A stretch of DNA of 41,045 bases from assembly GCF_003259225.1 (NCBI RefSeq), contig NZ_QHJF01000039.1, positions 1 through 41,045 of the forward strand. Direction: 5' to 3'. The translations under genes were made by a program, and so were the position numbers. This stretch comes from Marinomonas arctica. GTDB taxonomy: Bacteria; Pseudomonadota; Gammaproteobacteria; Pseudomonadales; Marinomonadaceae. The notes under the pieces are model-generated. The model was not told the origin of the DNA and ran no database searches. It saw only the letters and a list, made by a program, of their open reading frames with translations. Of the stretch, positions 1 to 9,204 are shown in pieces; positions within the stretch are counted from its first letter, which is position 1, and every line of letters starts with the position of its first letter.

Positions 1-46
1 GATGGTAGTGTGGGAGATCCCATGTGAGAGTAGGTCGTCGTCAAGC
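1..46 (+). rRNA. rrf: 5S ribosomal RNA, 3' end only
   Basis: The first bases match the 3' part of gammaproteobacterial 5S rRNA: the GATGGTAGTGTGGG segment, the CCCATG strand that pairs back, and GAGAGTAGG before the closing stem. The 5' part lies outside the window. The 3' end is set by resemblance to E. coli 5S and may be off by a few bases. A strong terminator follows at 61-93, so this is the distal end of an rRNA operon transcribed rightwards. Confidence 0.9.
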
Positions 47-60
47 TTTATATTAAGAGA

Positions 61-93
61 AACCCCACCCTACTCAGTAGGGTGGGGTTTTTT
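61..93 (+). terminator. rRNA operon terminator
   Basis: A perfect 13-bp stem (61-73 with 77-89) closes a 3-base loop and runs into a T tract. It lies 15 bases after the 5S tail and is the expected intrinsic terminator of the rRNA operon. Confidence 0.9.
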
Positions 94-163
94 CGTTTCA
101 GGGACGTAACAGGATCCTTGCCACGTGCGTGTGGGGCTCTTTATTGCAGACAAGCATGTGATA

Positions 164-201
164 ATCCCGCAAGGGGATAAGCATCCCGCAAGGGGATAAG
201 C
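164..201 (+). repeat. 19-bp tandem direct repeat, two copies
   Basis: The 19-base unit ATCCCGCAAGGGGATAAGC occurs at 164-182 and again at 183-201 without a mismatch. Each unit contains a short inverted repeat (ATCCC...GGGAT). It lies between the two rrn-distal terminators. No function is recognised. Confidence 0.9.
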
Positions 202-202
202 A

Positions 203-232
203 TAGGTCGTCATCAAGCTTTATATTTAAGAA
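203..232 (+). repeat. duplicated 5S-tail sequence
   Basis: Positions 203-232 repeat positions 31-58 (5S 3' end plus spacer) with one substitution and one inserted T. Only the tail is present and the rest of a 5S gene is missing. This looks like a remnant of a second 5S gene or a recombination scar between rrn copies. Confidence 0.8.
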
Positions 233-265
233 GCCCTGATAGCTAACGCTGTCGGGGCTTTTTTT
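231..265 (+). terminator. second rrn-distal terminator
   Basis: AAGCCCTGATAGC (231-243) pairs with GCTGTCGGGGCTT (248-260), allowing G-U pairs, and a run of seven T follows the CC/GG-rich stem. It follows the duplicated 5S tail just as the first terminator follows the true tail. Confidence 0.8.
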
Positions 266-267
266 CG

Positions 268-677
268 TCTCAAGGAAAGGGGCCGAGGTGCATCACCATC
301 ACCTTGGTATTCGCTTCGCTTGCGTCTGTTTCGTAGACTCAAGGCATCAGTGTGAATGAATGGTTGGTGTTCGTCAGACAAGGTAGGATGTATCGTGTGG
401 AGCTTTTGTTGGTGTGCTTTTTTAATAAAAATCGATTTTTTTTCGATTTATACTTGCATGCGACGCCTTACGACGTTAAGGTTATTAACAGACAGAGGGC
501 GATGGACTTGCCTAAAGCCTTCAGGACGAAGGCTCTGTCTCCTTTCAAGGTAGGCTATTGCTGCAAGGATGCAGCGGAAAATCCCTTTTCTACACTCATT
601 CTACTATTTTGTAACTCCCCCTTCTTAAATTCTGTGTTGTTAATTCAAATCGATTTAATCTTGTCTCAATAACTCAT
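268..677. other. 410-bp gap, no supported gene
   Basis: I see no gene I can defend here. A 106-codon open frame at 352-672 has no ribosome-binding site and a low-complexity, Phe/Leu/Cys-rich product, so I do not call it. A nested inverted repeat lies at 490-540: AGACAGAG with CTCTGTCT outside, and GCCTTC with GAAGGC at 517-533 inside. It could fold in RNA but has no terminator T tract and matches no RNA family I know. The promoter of the phosphotransferase gene is probably in the AT-rich end. Confidence 0.4.
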
Positions 678-1691
678 ATGAAAAAATTTATGACTCCAGA
701 AGTGTTTATTAAACGTCAATGCAAAGCCCATATAGTGCAACGTGAAGAGCGGATTCAGTCTTTGTGGAGTGGTTATGGTGAGTTGGCTCGTTATTCATTA
801 ACAGGGAACGAATGCATTTCTTTTGTTGTTGCGAAGCACTGTTTATTGCCTGTAGCGGTGAATCATCCTAGAGGTTGGCATTCGGATCACAGTCATCAAC
901 GTAAGGTTCGCTCCTATGAAGTGGAACAAAATTGGTATCGAAACTGGGCCTCTCGTTGCCATAGATCCGCTCGTATCGCGTTTTGTTATGGCGATTTTTA
1001 TGATGAACATACAGGTCAACGATTGACCTTATTGGAAGATTTAGACGCTGCTGGTTATTCAGATCGATATGATGCCAACAATAGAGAGCATTTACTTTCT
1101 TGTATTAATTGGCTTGCAGCGTTTCATGCAGGCTTTGTTTATCAAACACCCCCTCTAGACTGGCCGCCTGATCTTTGGAGCAGAGGGACCTATTGGCATA
1201 TTGAGACTCGTCATGAAGAGTGGTCTGCCATGGACGATGGTGATTTAAAATCGTCTGCTGCCGCTTTGGCAAATTGTCTTGATCAAGCGAGTTTTAAAAC
1301 CCTAGTTCATGGGGATGCCAAGGTGGCTAATTTTTGTTTTTCTCCACTTGATAATCAAGTGGCTGCAGTGGATTTCCAATACGTTGGCGGTGGTGTGGGA
1401 GTGCAGGATTTAGCGTATCTTTTAGGCAGTGCTTTATCTGAGTTTGAGCTGGCCGAAAATATAGATTACCTATTGGAGTATTATTTTTCAGAGTTGGGAC
1501 GAGAGTTGATAGCGCAAGGCGAGTCGCAGGCCTTTGCCCAAGCGGTAATTGAAGAATGGCAAAACTTATTTTCTATTGCGTGGGCAGACTTTCATCGCTT
1601 TATTATGGGCTGGTCGCCCACTCATCCGAAAAATACGCCCTTCAGTCAGCAATTGACTGAGCAGGCGTTAAGTCAATTAAGACGATCTTAA
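678..1691 (+). CDS. Phosphotransferase of the APH/choline kinase fold (EcKinase/DUF1679-like)
   Basis: This 337-residue cytoplasmic protein has the catalytic signatures of aminoglycoside/choline-kinase-type phosphotransferases. HGDAKVAN at residues 211-218 is the catalytic loop (Asp213, Asn218), and VDFQ with Asp232 is the metal-binding DFG-like aspartate. The following GGGVGVQDLAYLL resembles ecdysteroid-kinase-like and choline kinase families. The family transfers the ATP gamma-phosphate to a small-molecule hydroxyl; the substrate here is unknown. No clear Shine-Dalgarno precedes the ATG, and a second ATG four codons in (690) is an alternative. The gene converges on hrpB and the two coding ends overlap by 15 bases. 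Confidence 0.8.
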   Translation: MKKFMTPEVFIKRQCKAHIVQREERIQSLWSGYGELARYSLTGNECISFVVAKHCLLPVAVNHPRGWHSDHSHQRKVRSYEVEQNWYRNWASRCHRSARIAFCYGDFYDEHTGQRLTLLEDLDAAGYSDRYDANNREHLLSCINWLAAFHAGFVYQTPPLDWPPDLWSRGTYWHIETRHEEWSAMDDGDLKSSAAALANCLDQASFKTLVHGDAKVANFCFSPLDNQVAAVDFQYVGGGVGVQDLAYLLGSALSEFELAENIDYLLEYYFSELGRELIAQGESQAFAQAVIEEWQNLFSIAWADFHRFIMGWSPTHPKNTPFSQQLTEQALSQLRRS

Positions 1692-4205
1692 TGCACGGTT
1701 GGTTTTTGCCGTAGCTTGAGCGGTCATAGGATCTTCTGGCCAAGGGTGTTTAGGGTATCTGCCGCGCATTTCCTTGCGTACTTCTGGGTACACTTCGCGC
1801 CAGAAAAACGCCAAATCTTGTGTTACTGCAAGAGGGCGTTGTCCAGGTGAAAGCAGTTCGATACGTATTATCTGATTCAGTACAGTGGGACTGCTGGTGT
1901 AGCCGAACATTTCTTGCAGCTTGACTCTTAGGGTTGGCTGTTGTTCTCCATAATCGATGGCATGACTGGATCCCGATGGCACAGTGATACGCGTGGGGAC
2001 TTTTTGATTAAGTGATTGCTGTTGTTGCCAATCTAATCGATTGAGCAAAATATCGTTTAATACCAGCTTATTCATAGCTAGTTGATTGGTGACTGTGCCA
2101 AGGTAGGGTAATAGCCAATCCTCTAAATCTTTCAATAACGCATCGTCTGAGCAATCTGGCCAGAGGTTTTGTTTGTCATGTGTGAAGGCGAATTGTAGAC
2201 GTGCTCGCAGTTGCTCGCTGGTATCGTTCCAAGGCAGGACACAAAGACCTTCTTGGCGAATGAAATGGCAAACCGCTTGGCCGATATCGGCTTCAGACGG
2301 TTTATTGAGCTTTTGTTTATGCACACACAATTTGCCAATCCAATGTTGTGACTCACTGAGTAGACGTTCCTCTTTTTTTGACCAAGCAAGATGATGTTTA
2401 ACGGTGAATAAGTCGTCAAAATCTTGTGTCAGCATGGAAAGCTGAATGGGGTAAGCGAGAAAAATACGATCTTCTTCTTGCCCATGATGCCCACCGATAT
2501 CTAATGCGATGAGCCAGTCACTTTGGGCGCAAGGATCGAGAGACGATAGACTGGCCATGCGACCATTGGCCAGTTTGTATCGTGTCTTGTCATGGTCTTG
2601 CCCTGCACGTTGCGCAATACGGTCCGTAAACGCTCGAATCAATAAAAAAGCGATCTCTTTTTGACCATTGTTTGAGGCAGGTTGCGTGCTGATTTGCTGA
2701 CTGCGCTTTTGCCATTGTTGCTGGGCGTTTAAATAGTGTTGTCTTGGGCGTTTGCTCTGGATCTGACGTGACCCAGATAACCAATGGAGTCGATCCGATA
2801 AGTCGCTATGGTGGTTGGACAGAGGATCGCCCTCCGACAAAAGTGTACAGATGGCACTGGCTAAATCGCTTTGATTGTTTTGCTTGCCATCCAGCAGCAA
2901 TCGGGCCAGTCTAGGTTCGATTCCAAGGCGACTCATTTGCTCACCGAGTTGGCTTAACGTTAAAGAAGGTGGTGATGTTTTAGGTTGCTCAAGTGCTTGC
3001 AGGTTGATTAGCAAGTCGATCGCCTGTTGCCAATGGCTGTTCGGTGGCGGTGTCATCCAATCCAATTCCAAACGTTCTTGCACGCCCCATTTTGCTAAAT
3101 CCATCACCAGGCTACTCAAGTCGCTGATTTCTATTTGTGGTTGAGCCTGTGGAGCAAGCTGATGTTGTTGTGCTTCGCTCCACCAACGATAACAAACGCC
3201 TGCTTCGGTTCGCCCAGCTCGACCCATGCGTTGAGTGGTTTCCGCTTGTGTTGCGCGACGTGTATGTAATCGTGTGATCGCTGTATTGGCATCAAAGCGT
3301 GCTTCACGGCTAAGACCACTGTCAATGACTACGCGAATGCCATCAATGGTTAAGCTGGTTTGTGCAATGGCCGTCGCCAGTACAATTTTACGATGAGGGG
3401 CTGTCGTGGGTTCAATGACCGTTTCTTGTTCTTTTAAGCTGAGCTCGCCATACAAGGGCAAGATGCTTAAATAGGCTTCATGGCCTAAGTGCTGTTGCAA
3501 TTGGCTGGCAGCTTGTCGGATTTCTTTTTGACCTGGTAGAAAGACTAAAATGCTGCCGGTTTCTTCATAAAAAGCTTGGCAAGTAAGGCGCACGACTTCG
3601 TCGGTGACCTGAAAGGTTTTAAGGGATTTATTGCCATAATGTGTCGTGATTGGAAAACTTCGGCCTTGACTGGTCAGGGTTGGGCAACCAAGTCGCGTTT
3701 CTAGTGCGTCGGTATCTAGCGTCGCAGACATAACCAAGAGCTTAAGCGGATCTTGGTCACGATACAATTCGCGTGCTTGTAGGCACAAAGCAAAGGCTAA
3801 ATCCGAATGCAAATTGCGCTCGTGGAACTCGTCGAAAATCACCAAAGCAATGTCATCTAGGCTTGGGTCATCGTGCAACATGCGCGTTAATACACCTTCG
3901 GTGACCACCAAAACTTGTGTGAGTGGACTTTCTTTGCCTTCATGGCGAATTCGATAACCAATACGCTGTCCGAGAGCTTCTTGCAAACTGTCCGCAAGGC
4001 GTTTTGCGGCGGTTTTCGCTGCTAAACGTCTTGGTTCTAACATGATAATTTTGCGCCCTTTGAGCCAAGCCTCATTCATTAAAGCCAATGGAACCACCGT
4101 GGTTTTACCCGCACCGGGAGCGGCTTCTAATATCGCTTCGTGGTGATATTCGAGTTGGTGTTTTAGCTGAGGAATAAGGTGGTAAATAGGCAGTTCATTA
4201 GACAT
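1677..4205 (-). CDS. hrpB: ATP-dependent RNA helicase HrpB
   Basis: At 842 residues this is close to the usual HrpB length of 810-850. Visible DExH-helicase motifs are Walker A (PGAGKTT, residues 30-36), motif II DEFH (125-128, the HrpB variant of DEAH), motif III SAT near 160, and motif VI QRMGRAGR near 325. A long HrpB-specific C-terminal region follows, ending in a WPEDP segment. HrpB is a DEAH-box helicase whose substrate is poorly defined. The ATG has only a weak GAG upstream. The ferredoxin gene lies 47 bp upstream on the same strand and may be co-transcribed. Confidence 0.95.
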   Translation of the reverse strand: MSNELPIYHLIPQLKHQLEYHHEAILEAAPGAGKTTVVPLALMNEAWLKGRKIIMLEPRRLAAKTAAKRLADSLQEALGQRIGYRIRHEGKESPLTQVLVVTEGVLTRMLHDDPSLDDIALVIFDEFHERNLHSDLAFALCLQARELYRDQDPLKLLVMSATLDTDALETRLGCPTLTSQGRSFPITTHYGNKSLKTFQVTDEVVRLTCQAFYEETGSILVFLPGQKEIRQAASQLQQHLGHEAYLSILPLYGELSLKEQETVIEPTTAPHRKIVLATAIAQTSLTIDGIRVVIDSGLSREARFDANTAITRLHTRRATQAETTQRMGRAGRTEAGVCYRWWSEAQQHQLAPQAQPQIEISDLSSLVMDLAKWGVQERLELDWMTPPPNSHWQQAIDLLINLQALEQPKTSPPSLTLSQLGEQMSRLGIEPRLARLLLDGKQNNQSDLASAICTLLSEGDPLSNHHSDLSDRLHWLSGSRQIQSKRPRQHYLNAQQQWQKRSQQISTQPASNNGQKEIAFLLIRAFTDRIAQRAGQDHDKTRYKLANGRMASLSSLDPCAQSDWLIALDIGGHHGQEEDRIFLAYPIQLSMLTQDFDDLFTVKHHLAWSKKEERLLSESQHWIGKLCVHKQKLNKPSEADIGQAVCHFIRQEGLCVLPWNDTSEQLRARLQFAFTHDKQNLWPDCSDDALLKDLEDWLLPYLGTVTNQLAMNKLVLNDILLNRLDWQQQQSLNQKVPTRITVPSGSSHAIDYGEQQPTLRVKLQEMFGYTSSPTVLNQIIRIELLSPGQRPLAVTQDLAFFWREVYPEVRKEMRGRYPKHPWPEDPMTAQATAKTNRALRSS

Positions 4206-4252
4206 AAGATGGCTCGTTAATTTGCTATCAATATGATAACGCTTTTGGCCTG

Positions 4253-4564
4253 TTAACGCAGTCTCACTTTAGGTCTTCCGATAGCGATGTCAGTTTTGCA
4301 GGTGGCGATGCAAGGTAGGAAGTAGCCATTCTGCTTTTCTTTTTCGTTTAAGCCATGTGGTTGTCGATCCGCGTAATCTATTTCACCAGACAGTAACGGT
4401 GTTAGACAAACACCGCACACTCCATTGGTGCATGCTTGTTTGATTGGAATATTTGCACAGAGCAAAGCATCCAAGATAGATTCACCTTGATTAACCTGAA
4501 TGGATTGCTCAGGATCTAAAAAATCGAGCTGTATCTTCTTCTGAGGTATAAGTTTGTGCTGCAC
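4253..4564 (-). CDS. 2Fe-2S ferredoxin (plant type)
   Basis: This 103-residue protein carries the plant-type 2Fe-2S ligand pattern C-x4-C-x2-C...C: Cys45, Cys50, Cys53 and Cys85, within CTNGVCGVC and FLPCIATC. The GESILDALL stretch before the first ligand is typical of the fold. It would be a soluble one-electron carrier, but nothing nearby identifies its partner. The start is GTG at 4562-4564, with GAGAAAG a suitable distance upstream and no good internal ATG. Its 5' end faces the two-component operon at 4713. Confidence 0.88.
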   Translation of the reverse strand: MQHKLIPQKKIQLDFLDPEQSIQVNQGESILDALLCANIPIKQACTNGVCGVCLTPLLSGEIDYADRQPHGLNEKEKQNGYFLPCIATCKTDIAIGRPKVRLR

Positions 4565-4678
4565 GAGTCGCTTTCTCTTTTGTTAGTTTAGTAATAACTT
4601 TACCATGAGATGAATAGAGACGGTGCATGATAACGATGCTTGCCAATACTGTGTTAAAAAGGTGTCTAATAGTATGGC

Positions 4679-4684
4679 TATAAT
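4679..4684 (+). promoter_or_regulatory. Putative -10 box upstream of the two-component operon
   Basis: A perfect TATAAT lies 28 bases before the response regulator start codon. The -35 region is weak: TTAAAA at 4654-4659 gives a 19-base spacer. The position suits the operon promoter, which may need an activator such as the encoded regulator. Confidence 0.45.
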
Positions 4685-4712
4685 GGTTTTTTTCGCGTGA
4701 TTAGCAAGGATA

Positions 4713-5462
4713 ATGGATCCCCCAACAATGACAGAACAAAATAAAAAGACCTTATTGGTAGTAGATGATGATCAAGACATTCGTCAGTTACTGTGTGACG
4801 CCTTGTCACAAAAAGGTTATCGAGTATTAGAAGCAGAAAATGGCCGTCAGATGTGGTTGCATTTGGATGCGGAACCTGTGGACTTGGTATTGATGGATTT
4901 ATACCTTAGGGAAGAGGATGGTTTGAATCTTGCCCGTGATATTCGCGAGCGCTTTGTTATGCCAATTATGATGCTAACCGGAAAGGGTGATGAAACCGAT
5001 CGCATTTTGGGGTTAGAGTTAGCGGCGGATGATTACATGATGAAGCCGTTTAATTTGCGCGAGCTAACTGCGCGAATTCATGCGCTGTTACGCCGTGCCT
5101 ATCAAGCTCCTCCGACCTTGGGCAGTGCTATTAATCAAGATCATGATTGTTTGATATTTGGGAGCTGGGTGTTGGATTTAACCGCCCGTCTTTTACAAGA
5201 TAAAGATGGGAAGTTAGTGACTTTGACTCTGGGTGAATTTTCTTTGTTAGAGGTGTTGGCGCGTCATCCAGATCGTATTTTTTCTCGTGAGCAACTAATA
5301 GAGCAAAGCCGAGGTTTAGACACCGAGGTGTTTGACCGCACGGTAGACGTGCTGATTTTGCGTCTGCGTCGAAAAATAGAGGCCAATCCGAAAACCCCCG
5401 AATTCATCAAGACTCAACGGGGGCTTGGTTATTTTTTTCAAGGCCCAGTGCGGATTCAGTAA
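4713..5462 (+). CDS. OmpR/TorR-type response regulator
   Basis: The 249-residue protein has an N-terminal receiver domain: acidic pocket DDD at 18-20, phospho-acceptor Asp62 in LVLMDLYL, Thr89 and Lys111. A C-terminal winged-helix domain spans about 150-245 and ends with the family-typical TQRGLGYFF. It should bind DNA when phosphorylated by the next gene's kinase. The start at 4713 has AAGGA only 2 bases upstream; ATG at 4728 is possible but 17 bases from that site. The kinase ATG follows the stop codon directly, so the two are translationally coupled. The fructose transporter downstream is the likely target. Confidence 0.93.
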   Translation: MDPPTMTEQNKKTLLVVDDDQDIRQLLCDALSQKGYRVLEAENGRQMWLHLDAEPVDLVLMDLYLREEDGLNLARDIRERFVMPIMMLTGKGDETDRILGLELAADDYMMKPFNLRELTARIHALLRRAYQAPPTLGSAINQDHDCLIFGSWVLDLTARLLQDKDGKLVTLTLGEFSLLEVLARHPDRIFSREQLIEQSRGLDTEVFDRTVDVLILRLRRKIEANPKTPEFIKTQRGLGYFFQGPVRIQ

Positions 5463-8006
5463 ATGCGCTTTACGAGTATTCGCCAAAAAGCGTCTTTGTC
5501 TATATTTGCCATTAGTTTGGTGGCTTTTTTTATGGTGGGCATTGGCTGGCAATCCATGCGGGTCAGTGAAGCGTCTTTATCCGAGTTTGAGTCTGAAACT
5601 TTACCGGAAATTAGTACGTCCTTAACCTTAGCGGAAGGTGTTGCTCAATTGGCTGCTATTGCACCTTATACCGCGGGCTCTGGTCGACCTTTTCAATTGC
5701 AAACGGAGTCTGAGCGCATTCATCGGCGTATCTTAGAGTTACGTGGTGTGGCAGACAGTTTGACGGATTCTGTATTTCAGCGTGATATCGACGAGCGGTT
5801 AGACGATTTGCAAACCACCTTGGAAGAGCTGGTTGCTTTGGTGCGGGAAGAATTGTATTTACGTGAAGACAGTTTGGCGCAGCAGTTTCGAATTCGTCAG
5901 TTACCACTCAATGAAGATAACTCGGCTATGGTAAACAGCCAGCAGGGGTTGGTTTGGCTGCTGCAGTTATTAGAGTCGCCGAGTTTGGTGCCGGAAAGCA
6001 TGCTGAAAAATTTAAAGCTCTCGGAGCAGAATGAGCAAGTTGCAAGCATCGCCGACGATCTATTAATGGCTCACCGGCGCTTGAACCAGATTCAGGAACG
6101 TAAAAATTATTTGTTGATTTCGATTCGCGCGAAATCGGAACAGCTCAGTAAGCAAGTCAGTGACTTTGTTGGTGGCTTGCAAAAGAAGGTAAGTCGTCAG
6201 CGACAAGACGTGTCTTCGTTTGTCGACAGAGGTCAAAATTGGATTATCGGTATTTCTGTCTTTCTGTTGTTAGGTTTGACGCGTTTGTATTGGTACAGCC
6301 AGCGTATGACCAAAGATTTAGGTGTTGTTACTAATGATATGGAACAGTTGTCATTAGGGCGTGTGGATTCAAAGCACACTGGGATACGTCGAAACGATGA
6401 AATTGGTACGTTAGCGGATACCTTTGAGGTCTTTCGTCGTGATGCGCTAAGGCGTTTAGAAGTCACCGCTGAGTTATCAGAGCAAAAACGTTTGCTTGAA
6501 ACCATCTTTGATAACATGAACGATGGGTTGAGTGTGTTTTCAGCGAAAGGCACTTTGGTAGCTTGGAACTCGGGCTATCAGAAATTGTTTGATTTGTTGG
6601 ACGATGATTTAAGTGTTGGTATGTCGATTGATGAAGTACAAACCTTGATCAACCGAGGTCAGCATAAAAACTTGAACTTAGAAAATCAACAAGTTCATAT
6701 GGAAGAGGTAAATGTTTCTCGTCATTTACGTTTTCAACGTTTTGAACGCCACTTCGATTCGGGAAAAATTATCGAGTTTCGCTCTAAACCCATGCCTGAA
6801 GGGGGATTTGTTACCCTATATACCGATTTAACCGAACGCAAGAGCGTGGAGAGTCAGTTACGCCAAGCACAAAAAATGGAGATGTTGGGGCAGTTAACGG
6901 GGGGCGTGGCGCATGACTTCAACAATCTTCTTGCGGCGATTATGGGCAATTTGCAAATGTTGTCTGACTCTCGTCCGCAGACATCTGATCAAGCGCGATA
7001 TATAGAGCGTGCGCTGGTCGTCTCTGAGAAAAGCAGCAACCTTGTGCAGCGGCTCTTAGCGTTTAGTCGTCGCCAACAACTGTTCCCCGTCCCCATTGCC
7101 ATTGATGACTTAATCGAAGGGATGTTGGATTTGGTGGAATACAGTGTGGGTTCGCATATTATCGTTGAAAGTGAGTTGCAGTGTCCTGGTGTGGTGAGTC
7201 TGATTGACCCTTCGCAGTTGGAAAATGCCTTGTTAAATCTGTCTTTAAATAGTGCCAGCGCCATGCCTGACGGTGGCCGTTTGGCTTTTTCTACCAAACT
7301 TTGTACCTTGCCTGGCAGTGATGTTCCGGCCATACGTATCCGTGTTGAAGATTCCGGAGAAGGGATTTCTGAAGAGGTCATTGGGCGAATTTTCGAACCT
7401 TTTTTTACTACCAAGCCTGTCGGTAAGGGTAGTGGATTGGGGCTCAGTATGATCTATGGCTTTGTGAAACAAAGTGGTGGGGAAATAAAGGTGACGTCAG
7501 AAAAAGGCAAGTGGACACGAGTTTGTCTCTTTTTACCCCAGCAGATATCGCCGATCGACCTGGTAGAGCGCGACAATGACACCCAACAAGAAACTATTTT
7601 ATTGCCTGAACACAGTCTTGTTTGGTTGGTAGAAGATGATGAAGAAGTATGTCGGGTCATGCGCGAACAGTTGGAAAAAATGGGCTTTATGGTGCAGAGC
7701 TTTGAGTGCGCGGAAGCTGTAATGAGAGGGCTGAATAAAGCGATGGTGCCTGACGCCATTGTATCCGACGTGAATTTATCAGGCGCTATGAGTGGCGTGG
7801 AGTTAGCGCATAACATTCGCCTGCAGTCCCATAGTTTTACGGGACCGATATTACTGATGTCTGGTTTGCCAAAAGACGAATTGAAACAAAAATATCAACT
7901 AAAAGACGAAGATTTATTTATATCAAAACCTTTTACTATCAAAGAGTTAAGTGGAATATTTCAAGTTAAACACGAGATTGTTACAAATATTACAAAAAAA
8001 GATTAA
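5463..8006 (+). CDS. TorS-like hybrid sensor histidine kinase
   Basis: An 847-residue inner-membrane hybrid kinase. TM1 is at about 10-28, followed by an all-helical periplasmic sensor at about 30-258, TM2 at 259-278, a HAMP linker and a PAS-like domain at 340-460. The HisKA H-box VAHDFNN contains phospho-acceptor His484. An ATPase domain follows (N box near 587-598, VEDSGEGIS, GKGSGLGLS), then a receiver domain (Asp725/Asp726, phospho-acceptor Asp769, Lys822). No HPt domain follows, unlike E. coli TorS, so the receiver may be regulatory or need a separate HPt protein. The helical periplasmic bundle resembles TorS, which is controlled by the RbsB-fold protein TorT; a comparable protein is encoded at 11260. 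Confidence 0.92.
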   Translation: MRFTSIRQKASLSIFAISLVAFFMVGIGWQSMRVSEASLSEFESETLPEISTSLTLAEGVAQLAAIAPYTAGSGRPFQLQTESERIHRRILELRGVADSLTDSVFQRDIDERLDDLQTTLEELVALVREELYLREDSLAQQFRIRQLPLNEDNSAMVNSQQGLVWLLQLLESPSLVPESMLKNLKLSEQNEQVASIADDLLMAHRRLNQIQERKNYLLISIRAKSEQLSKQVSDFVGGLQKKVSRQRQDVSSFVDRGQNWIIGISVFLLLGLTRLYWYSQRMTKDLGVVTNDMEQLSLGRVDSKHTGIRRNDEIGTLADTFEVFRRDALRRLEVTAELSEQKRLLETIFDNMNDGLSVFSAKGTLVAWNSGYQKLFDLLDDDLSVGMSIDEVQTLINRGQHKNLNLENQQVHMEEVNVSRHLRFQRFERHFDSGKIIEFRSKPMPEGGFVTLYTDLTERKSVESQLRQAQKMEMLGQLTGGVAHDFNNLLAAIMGNLQMLSDSRPQTSDQARYIERALVVSEKSSNLVQRLLAFSRRQQLFPVPIAIDDLIEGMLDLVEYSVGSHIIVESELQCPGVVSLIDPSQLENALLNLSLNSASAMPDGGRLAFSTKLCTLPGSDVPAIRIRVEDSGEGISEEVIGRIFEPFFTTKPVGKGSGLGLSMIYGFVKQSGGEIKVTSEKGKWTRVCLFLPQQISPIDLVERDNDTQQETILLPEHSLVWLVEDDEEVCRVMREQLEKMGFMVQSFECAEAVMRGLNKAMVPDAIVSDVNLSGAMSGVELAHNIRLQSHSFTGPILLMSGLPKDELKQKYQLKDEDLFISKPFTIKELSGIFQVKHEIVTNITKKD

Positions 8007-8140
8007 ATAATGAAATTATCCATTAGTTTTTTATCTTCATAGTATTTTGTTAGAAGCAGAGTCGGGGCTTGTTCTGTTTCAACAGCGTTTTAATGGCATT
8101 GCTGCCAATAATAAAAACAAAAAACTGGAGTTATAAAATA

Positions 8141-9163
8141 ATGAAATTCATTCCTTATAAAAAATTGGCGTGTCTTGTTGCTGCTGGCACTCTTTCAACT
8201 GTCGCAATGGCTGAAACCCCAATTATCGGCCTTATCACCAAAACCAACACCAACCCATTCTTCGTTAAAATGAAAGAAGGCGCTCAGCAAAAAGCGGATG
8301 AGCTTGGTGTTGAACTACGTACCTTTGCTGGTCGTTATGACGGTGATAATGAAACGCAAGTTCAAGCGGTTGAAAACTTAATTGCTGCCGGTGCAAAAGG
8401 CATTCTTATTACCCCAAGTGATACCGCAGGTATCGTTCCGACTATTCAAAAAGCACGCGATGCCGGTTTGCTGGTTATTGCGTTAGACACACCTCTTAGC
8501 CCTGCTAGTGCAGCCGACATGACTTTTGCGACAGATAACTTTAAAGCTGGCGAAATGATTGGTATGTGGGCAAAAGAAAAAATGGGTGATAAAGCCAAAG
8601 ATGCGAAAATCGCCTTGCTTGACTTGAGTACTAGTCAGATCACAGTAGACGTTGCACGTGATCAAGGTTTCTTAAAAGGCTTCGGTATTGATATTAAAGA
8701 TCCAAACCGTATGGGCGATGAAACCGATCCACGCATCGTGGGCAATGATGTTACACAAGGCTCAGAAGAAGGTGGTCGTCGTGCAATGGAAAACTTATTG
8801 CAAAAAGATCCAGGTGTTAATTTAGTTTACACCATCAACGAGCCTGCAGCAGCAGGGGCCTATGAGGCTCTGAAATCATTTGGTCTTGAAAAAGACGTTT
8901 TGATTGTTTCTGTTGATGGCGGTTGTCCAGGTGTTCGTAACATCAAAGATGGCGTGATTGGCGCTACTTCCATGCAATTCCCTCTTCAAATGGCTTCTGA
9001 AGGCGTAACGGCGATCGTTGAGTTTGCTAAATCAGGTTCGCGTCCTTCTGCCTCTAATGGTCTTGATTTCTTCGACACTGGTGTTCAGTTGATCACGGAT
9101 GAACCTGTAAAAGGTGTGAAGTCTGTGACGTCTCAAACTGGCTTGAGCATGTGCTGGGGCTAA
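8141..9163 (+). CDS. frcB: Fructose ABC transporter periplasmic binding protein FrcB
   Basis: This 340-residue Periplasmic_binding_4 (RbsB-fold) protein closely resembles rhizobial FrcB, including [12 protein letters not shown] near the mature N-terminus, the [14 protein letters not shown] hinge segment, [11 protein letters not shown] and a C-terminal CWG. A Sec signal peptide covers residues 1-24 with likely cleavage after AMA. The ATG at 8141 is preferred over upstream in-frame starts because it has CTGGAG ten bases upstream and gives a clean signal peptide. FrcB binds fructose, and in rhizobia also ribose and mannose, and delivers it to FrcC/FrcA. A hairpin after the stop probably raises its expression relative to the rest of the operon. 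Confidence 0.93.
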   Translation: MKFIPYKKLACLVAAGTLSTVAMAETPIIGLITKTNTNPFFVKMKEGAQQKADELGVELRTFAGRYDGDNETQVQAVENLIAAGAKGILITPSDTAGIVPTIQKARDAGLLVIALDTPLSPASAADMTFATDNFKAGEMIGMWAKEKMGDKAKDAKIALLDLSTSQITVDVARDQGFLKGFGIDIKDPNRMGDETDPRIVGNDVTQGSEEGGRRAMENLLQKDPGVNLVYTINEPAAAGAYEALKSFGLEKDVLIVSVDGGCPGVRNIKDGVIGATSMQFPLQMASEGVTAIVEFAKSGSRPSASNGLDFFDTGVQLITDEPVKGVKSVTSQTGLSMCWG

Positions 9164-9204
9164 TCAATCTCTTGTGATAGATGGGCGAGAAGGTGCCCTT
9201 ATTT

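Noticed and set aside
164..201. Tandem repeats as a possible CRISPR array
   Set aside because: Only two abutting copies with no spacers and no cas genes in the window.
352..672. A 106-codon frame after the rrn terminators
   Set aside because: No ribosome-binding site, low-complexity Phe/Leu/Cys-rich product, and a competing overlapping frame. It looks like AT-rich intergenic sequence.
6989..7414. A 141-codon frame antisense to the hybrid kinase
   Set aside because: It covers the conserved H-box to ATPase region of the kinase on the other strand. No independent start signal.
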